DNA of 64,000 nt, taken from contig NZ_FYEB01000008.1 of NCBI RefSeq assembly GCF_900187445.1, positions 124,001-188,000 on the forward strand, given 5' to 3'. Within the stretch, counting starts at the first letter, position 1. The number at the start of each line of letters is the position of its first letter. Source of the stretch: Pseudomonas sp. Irchel s3b2 (lineage in GTDB: Bacteria > Pseudomonadota > Gammaproteobacteria > Pseudomonadales > Pseudomonadaceae). Made by a program: the position numbers and the translations under genes. Under the pieces are notes generated by a model. That model was given only the letters and a program-made list of their open reading frames with translations, did not search any database and was not told the origin of the DNA. Shown here in pieces: positions 26,670 to 33,724 of this stretch.

Positions 26670-27314
26670 ATGTCGAACAATCTTTCAGCACCCAACGGTC
26701 CGGGCCGTCCCAAGGATCTGGCCAAACGCCAGGCCATCCTCGATGCGGCGAAAATCCTGTTTCTGAGTAAGGGCTACGCCAATACCAGCATGGATGCTGT
26801 GGCGGCCGAGGCCGGCGTGTCGAAGCTGACGGTCTACAGCCATTTCAACGACAAGGAGACGCTGTTTTCCTCCGCCGTGGTGGCCAAATGTGAGGAACAA
26901 CTGCCGACGCTGTTTTTCGAGTTGCCGGACGGCGTGGCGGTGGACACCGTGCTGTTGAACATCGCGCGCGGCTTTCATCAACTGGTCAACAGCGACGAAT
27001 CGGTGAACCTGCACCGGCTGATGATGACGCTGGGCAGCCAGGACCCGAAACTCGCGCTGATTTTCTTCCAGGCAGGGCCAGAGCGCGTGCTGCACGGCAT
27101 GGAACGGTTGCTGAGCAAGATCGATCAGAGCGGCGTGTTGAGCATCGATAAACCGCGTAATGCGGCTGAGCATTTCTTTTGCCTGCTTAAGGGCGCGGGG
27201 AATTTCCGCTTGCTGTACGGCTGCGGCGAGCCGGTGACCGGGGATGCGGCCGAAGCCCATGTGCGGGAAGTGGTGGGGTTATTTATGCGGGCTTATCGGC
27301 CGGGGTCGGTCTGA
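26670..27314 (+). CDS. mexL: TetR/AcrR repressor (MexL-like)
   Basis: This 214-residue regulator has the N-terminal TetR helix-turn-helix (AILDAAKILFLSKGYANTSMDAVAAEAGVSKLTVYSHFNDKETLF) and an AefR-like C-terminal domain. It diverges from mexJ with a palindromic site between them, so it is probably the local repressor of the pump. P. aeruginosa has two TetR genes at this place (mexL and its neighbour) and this window has one, so assignment to MexL is by position. The ATG overlaps a GAAGA ribosome-binding stretch. Confidence 0.8.
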   Translation: MSNNLSAPNGPGRPKDLAKRQAILDAAKILFLSKGYANTSMDAVAAEAGVSKLTVYSHFNDKETLFSSAVVAKCEEQLPTLFFELPDGVAVDTVLLNIARGFHQLVNSDESVNLHRLMMTLGSQDPKLALIFFQAGPERVLHGMERLLSKIDQSGVLSIDKPRNAAEHFFCLLKGAGNFRLLYGCGEPVTGDAAEAHVREVVGLFMRAYRPGSV

Positions 27315-27315
27315 T

Positions 27316-27425
27316 GATCGTTCCCACGCTCTTCGTGGGAATGCAGCCCGGGACGCTCCACGTCCCTTTCGAAGCGGACGCAGAGCATCCATTGAGGCAT
27401 TCCCACGCAGAGCGTGGGAACGATC
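27316..27425. repeat. GATCGTTCCCACGC element, copy B
   Basis: This 110-bp copy lies between the convergent TetR and rsmJ genes and starts 1 base after the TetR stop codon. The outer ends read GATCGTTCCCACGCTCTTCG and GCAGAGCGTGGGAACGATC. One arm is TCTTCG rather than TCTGCG, a drifted loop. Confidence 0.92.
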
Positions 27426-27434
27426 AGTATCAAA

Positions 27435-28217
27435 TCAGGGCTTGAGCGCTTTCTTCGGATAAATGTCGTATCGGCTGGACTTGCCATCCAGCGCATGACT
27501 CGGCTTCGGCCCGTCGATGCACGGCGCCTTGCGTGGGCGTTTGACCACCACCCGGTGGCTGGCCAGGGCCAATGCCGCTTCGAGCAATGCCGGCGCGTCC
27601 GGGTCGTCGCCTACCAGCGGCCGGAACAGGCGCATTTCCTTCTTCACCAACGCAGTTTTCTCGCGATGGGGAAACATCGGGTCAAGGTAGATCACCTGCG
27701 GCGGCTCGCCTTCCCAATTGCGCATCAACTCGATCGAATTGCCCTTGAGCAAACGCATCCGCGCCACAATCGGCGCCACGTCGAAATCTTCCGCGCCGCG
27801 CGCCAGGCCATCTTCAAGCAACGCGCCGATCAGCGGCTGGCGCTCGATCAGGCTCATCTCGCAGCCCAGGCTGGCCAGCACGAATGCGTCCTTGCCCAAT
27901 CCCGCCGTGGCGTCCAGCACACGCGGGCGCACGCCTTGGGCGACGCCGACCGCTTTGGCGATCATCTGACCGCTGCCGCCACCGTACAACCGACGATGGG
28001 CCGCGCCGCCCTCGACAAAATCCACGCGCACCGGTCCTGGTGCATCCGGCCCGAGTTGTTGCAGCTGCAACCCCTGCTCGCCCACCTGCAAGGCAAACTC
28101 GCCGTCATCCACCTGTAACGGCAACCCCAGGCGCTCGGCCCATTGCTCAGCCTGTGGCTGAAAGGTCGTGCCCAAGGCCTCGACATGGATGCGGCAGGCC
28201 GCAGGTTGCTCAATCAT
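27435..28217 (-). CDS. rsmJ: 16S rRNA (guanine-1516-N2)-methyltransferase
   Basis: This 260-residue SAM-dependent enzyme methylates G1516 in helix 45 of 16S rRNA. The SAM motif is RVLDATAGLGKDAFVLASLG, and the catalytic motif IYLDPMFPHREKTALVKKEM is characteristic of RsmJ (YhiQ). It begins MIEQPAACRIHVEALG. Its linkage to a mexJK-type locus matches P. aeruginosa. It diverges from the next gene. Confidence 0.96.
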   Translation of the reverse strand: MIEQPAACRIHVEALGTTFQPQAEQWAERLGLPLQVDDGEFALQVGEQGLQLQQLGPDAPGPVRVDFVEGGAAHRRLYGGGSGQMIAKAVGVAQGVRPRVLDATAGLGKDAFVLASLGCEMSLIERQPLIGALLEDGLARGAEDFDVAPIVARMRLLKGNSIELMRNWEGEPPQVIYLDPMFPHREKTALVKKEMRLFRPLVGDDPDAPALLEAALALASHRVVVKRPRKAPCIDGPKPSHALDGKSSRYDIYPKKALKP

Positions 28218-28310
28218 GGGAAAACACGCTCAAAAAATTAATGATCGGCAAAAATGGCCGATAACCAAACTATCGAGCATTTTGCCAGAGCTGAGCGTCG
28301 ACCGAGAGAA

Positions 28311-28937
28311 ATGTCAGACATTCAATCCACATTCACAGGTTTTATCTCGCCCTACGGCGACTACAACCTGCGAAACACCCAGGCACTGAGCGGCGTCAGC
28401 CACATCTGGCAGGATTTCTTTGCCCGAGCGCTGGCCGAACAGTCGGGTGAAGTGCTGCCTGAATCGCTGAATTTTCCGCCGGTCGATCTCGACAGCCCGG
28501 TCGAACCGACCGTTGGCAGCGAGCTGCTGGCGTACATCATTTCCCAGCGCGAATGTGATGTGAAAGAAACCGTAGTCCGCCCACCAGAGCCACTGTTCCT
28601 GCCGATTGCCGAGTTCGAAATGGACTTGGCCGACAAACCGTTCCCACCGTTCCCGCCGCAAGAAATCATCGCGCAACAGCAACAACAGGACTTCGACAGC
28701 GGCTGGGTACGCCCGATCGTGCTCACCGCCGGTCAACCGCTGCCAGAGCCTGGCACCGCAGCGCAACCGCAACCGCGGCCGCTGCACTTGCCGATTGCCG
28801 AGTTCGAACTCGACCTGCTGGACAAGCCGTTCCCGCCGTTCTCGCCCGAAGAGCTGGTGGAGCAACAGAAACAATTCGATTTCGATAACGGCTGGGCACG
28901 CCCGATCGTTCTGCAGAACCTGCGCATCGCTGCATAA
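28311..28937 (+). CDS. Protein with duplicated 44-residue module, unknown function
   Basis: This 208-residue protein begins MSDIQSTFTGFISPYGDYNL. Residues 95-138 and 158-201 are two copies of one module: LPIAEFEMDLADKPFPPFPP then FDSGWVRPIVL, and LPIAEFELDLLDKPFPPFSP then FDNGWARPIVL. They are joined by a proline/glutamine-rich linker. No signal peptide or membrane segment is visible. The Pro-rich segment could be mistaken for a TonB-like linker, but the protein lacks an anchor and a TonB C-terminal domain. The start is set at ATG 28311 after GAGAGAA. ATG 28254 would add 19 residues. Confidence 0.75.
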   Translation: MSDIQSTFTGFISPYGDYNLRNTQALSGVSHIWQDFFARALAEQSGEVLPESLNFPPVDLDSPVEPTVGSELLAYIISQRECDVKETVVRPPEPLFLPIAEFEMDLADKPFPPFPPQEIIAQQQQQDFDSGWVRPIVLTAGQPLPEPGTAAQPQPRPLHLPIAEFELDLLDKPFPPFSPEELVEQQKQFDFDNGWARPIVLQNLRIAA

Positions 28938-28941
28938 TCCT

Positions 28942-29637
28942 TCAGCGGCACCGCCACCACGGTCCGACATCCACATGAAAGTGATTGCGATGGGCAGCGT
29001 TGTAGTCCGGGCTCAATACCACACTGAACATGTCGCAGGCGCCGTCGCGGACCTGACGGAGAAATCGCGCGTCCTGATTATCCTTCGGCCAATCCTTGAG
29101 CACGCTGATGAATCGGCCGTCCGCCAGCCGGAATCCGCTGATATCCAGGGCATCGGCCGTGGCATGCTGGCTACGCCTGCCGTTTTCGCGGTTGTAAACG
29201 TTGCGACAGGCGAAGCTGCCGAGATGGTCAACCCGTTTCACCGCCTGCCCATAGACAGCCTGAGCCGCCGGTTGCAAGGCGTGGCGCTCGAACAAGGCGA
29301 ACGCTACCGCCAGGCTGCAACTGGCGAGGAAACTGCTGCTCAGCGCCGCCTCGCCACCTTGCACACGCAAGGTGTTGGTCAACGGGCAGGCCGCGTCCGG
29401 GCTGTCGGTCTGACGGGCTACCCGCAAATCTGAGCTGCTCAGCGCCTGGTCGCATAACTGCGGATTATCGCGCAGACGCATCAGTTTGTAGCGGGTCAGC
29501 AGGTTCGGTTCGGCCTTTACGTCCAGCGGCGCCCACGGATTCCATTGCGGGGGAATGGAAAACCAGCCGCGCCAGACGCTCAACCCGGCAGCGCCGATGA
29601 TCAACAGCACCAGCAGCAGCCCCCACCGAAACCGCAT
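28942..29637 (-). CDS. Extensin-like (M15-type) membrane-anchored protein
   Basis: This 231-residue protein has a single N-terminal membrane anchor (about residues 5-22) and a periplasmic extensin-like C-terminal domain. That domain carries the M15 peptidase zinc pattern: His158-x6-Asp165 in SQHATADALDISG and HxH at His219/His221 in HRNHFHVD. Related enzymes cut D-Ala-containing peptides, so a peptidoglycan role is plausible but unproven. It lies 2 bp after the upstream gene in a run of four minus-strand genes. Confidence 0.85.
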   Translation of the reverse strand: MRFRWGLLLVLLIIGAAGLSVWRGWFSIPPQWNPWAPLDVKAEPNLLTRYKLMRLRDNPQLCDQALSSSDLRVARQTDSPDAACPLTNTLRVQGGEAALSSSFLASCSLAVAFALFERHALQPAAQAVYGQAVKRVDHLGSFACRNVYNRENGRRSQHATADALDISGFRLADGRFISVLKDWPKDNQDARFLRQVRDGACDMFSVVLSPDYNAAHRNHFHVDVGPWWRCR

Positions 29638-29639
29638 CG

Positions 29640-30461
29640 TCAGCCTTTGAACAATTGATTAGCCTTCTGGAACGGCATCGACCGGGAGGTGAAGCCGAAG
29701 GTCCCGTGTTGCTGGATTTCCTCGGCGGCGCGGAAGAATTCGCCGTACGCCGCCAAGGCCAGGGCCGAACCGACGCTGATGCGTTTGACGCCCATTTCAC
29801 TCAACTGCTCGACCGTCAGTTTGAGCCCGCCGGACATCAACACATTGACCGGTTTCGGCGCCACGGCGCGAACCACCGCCAAGACCTCTTCCGCGCTGCG
29901 CAAGCCCGGTGCGTAAAGCACATCGGCCCCCGCCTCGGCGAATGCCTGCAAACGGCGAATGGTATCGTCGAGGTCAGGGTTGCCGTGCAGAAAGTTCTCG
30001 GCACGCGCCGTCAGCACGAAGGGAAAAGGCAAACTGCGAGCCACCGCGACAGCAGCTTCGATACGCGCGACGGCATGCTCGAAGCAGTAGATCGGACCGT
30101 CCTCACGCCCCGTGGCATCTTCGATCGAACCGCCGACCGCACCGGCCTTGGCGGCCCGCACAATACTTTGAGCGCAGTCGGCGGGGGCGTCGGCAAAACC
30201 GTTTTCGAGATCCACCGCGACCGGCAGATCAGTGGCCGCGACAATCGCTTCAACGTTCGCCAGAGTTTCGTCGAGGGTCAGCCCGCCATCGGGACGGCCC
30301 CGGGAAAAGGCGTAGCCGGCACTGGTGGTCGCCAGCGCCTCGAAGCCCAGGCTGGCGAGCATTTTCGCCGAGCCGGCGTCCCAAGGGTTGGGAATGACAA
30401 AAGCGCCCTCGCGTTCGTGCAGTGCTTTGAACGCCTGGGCTCGAAGTGTTTGCGCATCCAT
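29640..30461 (-). CDS. Isocitrate lyase/PEP mutase family protein
   Basis: This 273-residue TIM-barrel enzyme belongs to the PEP mutase/isocitrate lyase superfamily. It begins MDAQTLRAQAFKALHEREGAF and has ATTSAGYAFSRGRPDG, AVDLENGFADAP, GGSIEDATGRE and VLTARAENFL blocks, in which the acidic residues normally bind Mg. It lacks the KKCGH motif of true isocitrate lyase and is short, so it may be an oxaloacetate decarboxylase-like or methylisocitrate-type lyase. The exact substrate is unknown. The start is at 30461 because the longer frame runs into the REPIN. Confidence 0.83.
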   Translation of the reverse strand: MDAQTLRAQAFKALHEREGAFVIPNPWDAGSAKMLASLGFEALATTSAGYAFSRGRPDGGLTLDETLANVEAIVAATDLPVAVDLENGFADAPADCAQSIVRAAKAGAVGGSIEDATGREDGPIYCFEHAVARIEAAVAVARSLPFPFVLTARAENFLHGNPDLDDTIRRLQAFAEAGADVLYAPGLRSAEEVLAVVRAVAPKPVNVLMSGGLKLTVEQLSEMGVKRISVGSALALAAYGEFFRAAEEIQQHGTFGFTSRSMPFQKANQLFKG

Positions 30462-30500
30462 TGGCAGGCTCCTGAAAAGGGGGAAAGATAAACCGCTTTT

Positions 30501-30568
30501 CGTAGGAGCCAGGCTTGCCGGCGAAGGCGCTCTCAAGGACGCCTTCGCCGGCAAGCCTGGCTCCTACA
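30501..30568. repeat. REPIN identical to the copy at 36405
   Basis: Inverted units CGTAGGAGCCAGGCTTGCCG and CGGCAAGCCTGGCTCCTACA flank a GCGCTCTCAAGGACGCC spacer region. All 68 bases are identical to those at 36405-36472, which suggests recent duplication or conversion. Confidence 0.93.
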
Positions 30569-30586
30569 GCTGGGAACGAAGCCGCT

Positions 30587-31447
30587 TCAGAGCAAGCCAA
30601 GTTGCTCGGCCGCGGGCTCTCTGTATAGCTCAGGCAGCGGCGGCAAGCCAGGCAAACGCAGCATCAGTTGTGCGTGAAAACGTTGTGCCAGTTTCGCTGC
30701 TAGCAGGTTATCGGCGGTGTGCAGGAAGATATAGGGCGTGCGGCTCTCTTCGATCCAGACAGCGATTTTCTCGACCCACGGCACCAGGAACGGATCGTTG
30801 GCTTCCAGCTGCGGATGGCCGATGAAACGCACCTGTGGGAATTGAGTGAACGCAGCGGGACGAGGCGGCACCCGGGGCTTTTTCGATTGGGCGTGGAGCA
30901 CCGAAGGATCGGTCGAGGTGCAACTGAACAGCGCCCGCGGATCAAGGCAGATGCGCTCGACACCGCGGTCCAGCAACAGGCGATTGAGCATTCGCTCGGC
31001 ATCGCCCTTGGCGAAAAACTCATCGTGCCGCACTTCGACCGCCAAGGGCCGGTCCACTGCGTCGATAAAACCGGCCAGCTCGGACAAGCGTTGAGGGGTG
31101 AAGCTTTTCGATAATTGCAGCCAGAGGGGAGAAACCCGTTCACCCAGAGGGCTGAGCAATTGCAGGAAGGTTTCGGCAGCGGTCAGTTGTTCGCGCAGGT
31201 CACCGCTGTGACTGATGTCGCCGGGGAACTTGGCGGTGAAGCGAAAGTGTTCAGGCATGGTTTCGGCCCAACGCTGCACGGTGGCGGCAGAGGGGCTCGC
31301 ATAGAAGGTCGTATTGCCTTCCACGGCGTTGAACACTTGAGAATAAAGATTGAGAAACTCGGCGGGTCTGGCGTCCTGCGGATACAAGTAATCGCGCCAG
31401 GCGTTTTCACTCCAGGACGGGCAGCCGAGGTAGTAAGGCAGCAACAT
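30587..31447 (-). CDS. DUF72 domain protein
   Basis: This 286-residue protein begins MLLPYYLGCPSWSENAWRDYLYP and matches DUF72 (YecE-like) proteins, which have a TIM-barrel fold. Typical blocks are AVEGNTTFYASPSAATVQRW, FRFTAKFPGDISH, and PLAVEVRHDEFF. The function is unknown. The start codon overlaps the TGA of the upstream gene by one base, so translation is coupled. Earlier in-frame starts lie inside the upstream coding sequence. Confidence 0.85.
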   Translation of the reverse strand: MLLPYYLGCPSWSENAWRDYLYPQDARPAEFLNLYSQVFNAVEGNTTFYASPSAATVQRWAETMPEHFRFTAKFPGDISHSGDLREQLTAAETFLQLLSPLGERVSPLWLQLSKSFTPQRLSELAGFIDAVDRPLAVEVRHDEFFAKGDAERMLNRLLLDRGVERICLDPRALFSCTSTDPSVLHAQSKKPRVPPRPAAFTQFPQVRFIGHPQLEANDPFLVPWVEKIAVWIEESRTPYIFLHTADNLLAAKLAQRFHAQLMLRLPGLPPLPELYREPAAEQLGLL

Positions 31448-31752
31448 CAGATGTACAGATCGAGACCCAGTACATCCGCATCCCAATCGACAAAAGTGGC
31501 GGTGCTCAGGTAACTCGCCAGTGCCATCGCCACGCTTTTGCTCATCGCGCGGTGATAGATCATGTCTTGTTGGCGCGCGGGAAGATTGCTCAGACGTTGC
31601 GCGGAAGCTTTGGCGGCACGGGCGGCCAACTGCTCTTCGGAAGGAGTTTCCAGCTCGCCGTCGATATCGACGTAGTCGTCATCCGCCACAGGGCCTTTGC
31701 GGGGCTTGCGCTTGATGGGGTAGGACTGAGAGGAAACGCCGTCTATACGCAT
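31447..31752 (-). CDS. Small basic/acidic hypothetical protein
   Basis: This 101-residue protein begins MRIDGVSSQSYPIKRKPRKG and has an acidic middle (DDDYVDIDGELETPSEEQL) followed by a helical stretch ending VDWDADVLGLDLYI. It has no signal peptide. It is first in a run of four minus-strand genes with no evident common function. I do not recognise a family beyond a general Pseudomonas hypothetical. Confidence 0.7.
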   Translation of the reverse strand: MRIDGVSSQSYPIKRKPRKGPVADDDYVDIDGELETPSEEQLAARAAKASAQRLSNLPARQQDMIYHRAMSKSVAMALASYLSTATFVDWDADVLGLDLYI

Positions 31753-31900
31753 GAGTACATGTCCGGTATCAATGATGGCAGCTTAGTGGCACATAGCCCA
31801 CTTCGCAAACTGCCGAGTGATAACTAGAACACAGAAAAGTGAAAAGGTTTAAAAGCGGCGGGTAGAAAGTGACGATTGGCTTATATCTGGGAGATTGCTT

Positions 31901-31998
31901 TCGCGGGCAAGCCTCGCTCCTACAGGTTTTGAGCCAATCGAAATATCAGCGATATCCTGTAGGAGCGAGCGGTGCGGCGATCCGACTTGCCCGCGAAG
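31901..31998. repeat. REP pair before tsaB, tail-to-tail
   Basis: Here the units face the opposite way to most copies: TCGCGGGCAAGCCTCGCTCC followed by TACA at 31901-31924, then TGTAGGAGCGAGCGGTGCGG (with the CGATCCGACTTGCCCGCGAA end) at 31958-31998. The 33-base middle contains ATATCAGCGATAT. The right unit has the same insertion as the csdE REPIN at 10608. Confidence 0.85.
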
Positions 31999-32019
31999 GG
32001 CTCAACTCGGCATCAAGGA

Positions 32020-32694
32020 TTAACGCGCTTTCGGGGTCGCAACTTTATCGCGCAGATACACCGGCTGCGCTTCATCAGCCACGATCGCTTCACCGCGTTC
32101 CCAGGCAAAACGAGCCAGAGTCAGCAGGTCTTCGGCGTGGGGCAGCATGCCTGCGTCTTGCCCGCTCAGATTGACGGCAATGCGCTCGGCATACCCCCAA
32201 CCGGTACCTGCGCCGAACCACTCGCCACTGGCATCGGCCGGCAACGCAGCGGCTTCCGGTGGCAATACAGCTTCGTTGCCCACCAACCGCATCTCCCCCG
32301 CCGTTTCGCGGTAGCAACCCCAATACACCTCATCCATGCGCGCATCGATGGCCGCTGCGACCTGGCTGACGCCGTGTTCGCGATAAGCCCGCTGGGCGAG
32401 TACGGCGAGATTGGAGACCGGCAACACCGGACGATCCAGCGCAAATGCCAGACCTTGCACAACGCCAATGGCGATCCGCACACCGGTGAACGCGCCCGGA
32501 CCACGGCCGAACGCAATGGCATCGACCGCTTGCAGCGTGGTCCCGGCATCGGCCAGCAGTTGCTGGATCATCGGCAGCAGCTTCTGCGCATGCAGGCGCG
32601 GGATCACCTCGTAATGACTCGTGACTTTGCCGTCATGCAGCAAAGCAACGGAGCAAGCTTCAGTCGCGGTGTCCAGGGCCAGCAAGGTGCTCAT
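32020..32694 (-). CDS. tsaB: tRNA threonylcarbamoyladenosine biosynthesis protein TsaB
   Basis: This 224-residue actin/ASKHA-fold protein is the TsaD partner needed to make t6A at position 37 of ANN-decoding tRNAs. It begins MSTLLALDTATEACSVALLHDGKV and has the FGRGPGAFTGVRIAIGVVQGLAFAL block. It follows adk, as in P. aeruginosa. The start is at 32694 (GGAAACATCG upstream), not the longer frame beginning at 32754. It shares a pathway with TcdA at ~11 kb. Confidence 0.96.
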   Translation of the reverse strand: MSTLLALDTATEACSVALLHDGKVTSHYEVIPRLHAQKLLPMIQQLLADAGTTLQAVDAIAFGRGPGAFTGVRIAIGVVQGLAFALDRPVLPVSNLAVLAQRAYREHGVSQVAAAIDARMDEVYWGCYRETAGEMRLVGNEAVLPPEAAALPADASGEWFGAGTGWGYAERIAVNLSGQDAGMLPHAEDLLTLARFAWERGEAIVADEAQPVYLRDKVATPKAR

Positions 32695-32741
32695 CGATGT
32701 TTCCGTAAGAGAGGTCTGAAAAAGTGCGCCAGTATAAACAA

Positions 32742-32765
32742 CTACGGCCCGCAAGCGGGCCGTAG
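32742..32765 (-). terminator. Hairpin between adk and tsaB
   Basis: CTACGGCCCGC and GCGGGCCGTAG form a perfect 11-bp stem with a 2-base loop, 23 bases after the adk stop. On the minus strand it runs into TTGTTTAT, so it is a weak or partial terminator that may lower tsaB expression. Confidence 0.6.
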
Positions 32766-32787
32766 AAGATGAAGCCGATCAGACTTT

Positions 32788-33435
32788 TCAGCTCAGTGCT
32801 TCAAGCACCTTGCCGGTGATCACTTCAACCGAGCCGACACCCGGAATATGGCTGTATTTCGGCTTGCCCTGCGCAGAGGCCAGCCCCTGGTAGAACTCTA
32901 CCAGTGGTTTGGTCTGGGAGTGGTAGACCGACAGGCGATGACGCACGGTTTCTTCGGTGTCGTCCTTGCGCTGCACCAGCTCTTCGCCGGTGATGTCGTC
33001 TTTGCCGGCGATTTTCGGCGGGTTGTAGACGGTGTGGTACACGCGGCCACTGGCCTCGTGAACGCGACGACCGGCGATACGCTGAACGATTTCTTCATCA
33101 TCGACGGCGATTTCGACCACGTTGTCCAGCTCCACGCCAGCTTCTACCAGCGCTTCAGCTTGCGGAATGGTGCGCGGGAAACCGTCGAACAGGAAACCGT
33201 TGGCACAGTCAGGCTGCGCGATACGGTCCTTGACCAGGGCGATGATCAGATCGTCAGAGACCAGACCACCGGCATCCATGATGCCTTTGGCTTTAACACC
33301 CAGCTCGGTACCGGCTTTTACAGCAGCACGCAGCATGTCGCCGGTGGAGATTTGCGGAATGCCGAATTTTTCGGTGATGAACTTAGCCTGAGTACCTTTA
33401 CCGGCCCCGGGAGCTCCCAGCAGAATGACGCGCAT
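32788..33435 (-). CDS. adk: Adenylate kinase
   Basis: This 215-residue long-form adenylate kinase interconverts ATP+AMP and 2 ADP. The P-loop is LGAPGAGKGTQAKF at residues 6-19, with FLFDGFPRTIPQAEAL, and a LID region around YNPPKIAGKDDITGEELVQRKDD. The ATG at 33435 (MRVILLGAPG) follows GAGGAGCACATCG. Five in-frame upstream residues from 33450 are excluded because of the ribosome-binding site. Confidence 0.98.
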   Translation of the reverse strand: MRVILLGAPGAGKGTQAKFITEKFGIPQISTGDMLRAAVKAGTELGVKAKGIMDAGGLVSDDLIIALVKDRIAQPDCANGFLFDGFPRTIPQAEALVEAGVELDNVVEIAVDDEEIVQRIAGRRVHEASGRVYHTVYNPPKIAGKDDITGEELVQRKDDTEETVRHRLSVYHSQTKPLVEFYQGLASAQGKPKYSHIPGVGSVEVITGKVLEALS

Positions 33436-33724
33436 CGATGTGCTCCTCAATTTTTTATATAGATAACGTCAGATTCGCCTCGTGGGGCCAATCTCAAAAA
33501 TAGGATCGCGACCGCCCAAACGGCCAAAGGCTGATCAAGATACACAGCAGGCCCTGCCCACACAAGCCGCCGAAAGTCGGAGAAACCCGCGCCTGATGAG
33601 ACCCTGCGAAGGGGTAACCCAAGTCGCAACCCCATCATTAACTGTCGCGTGACAGACCTTTTCGACCGCTCGCCAACAGGCACTCGACGCTCGCGCCGGG
33701 TGCCTGTCCCCCACGACAAAAACC

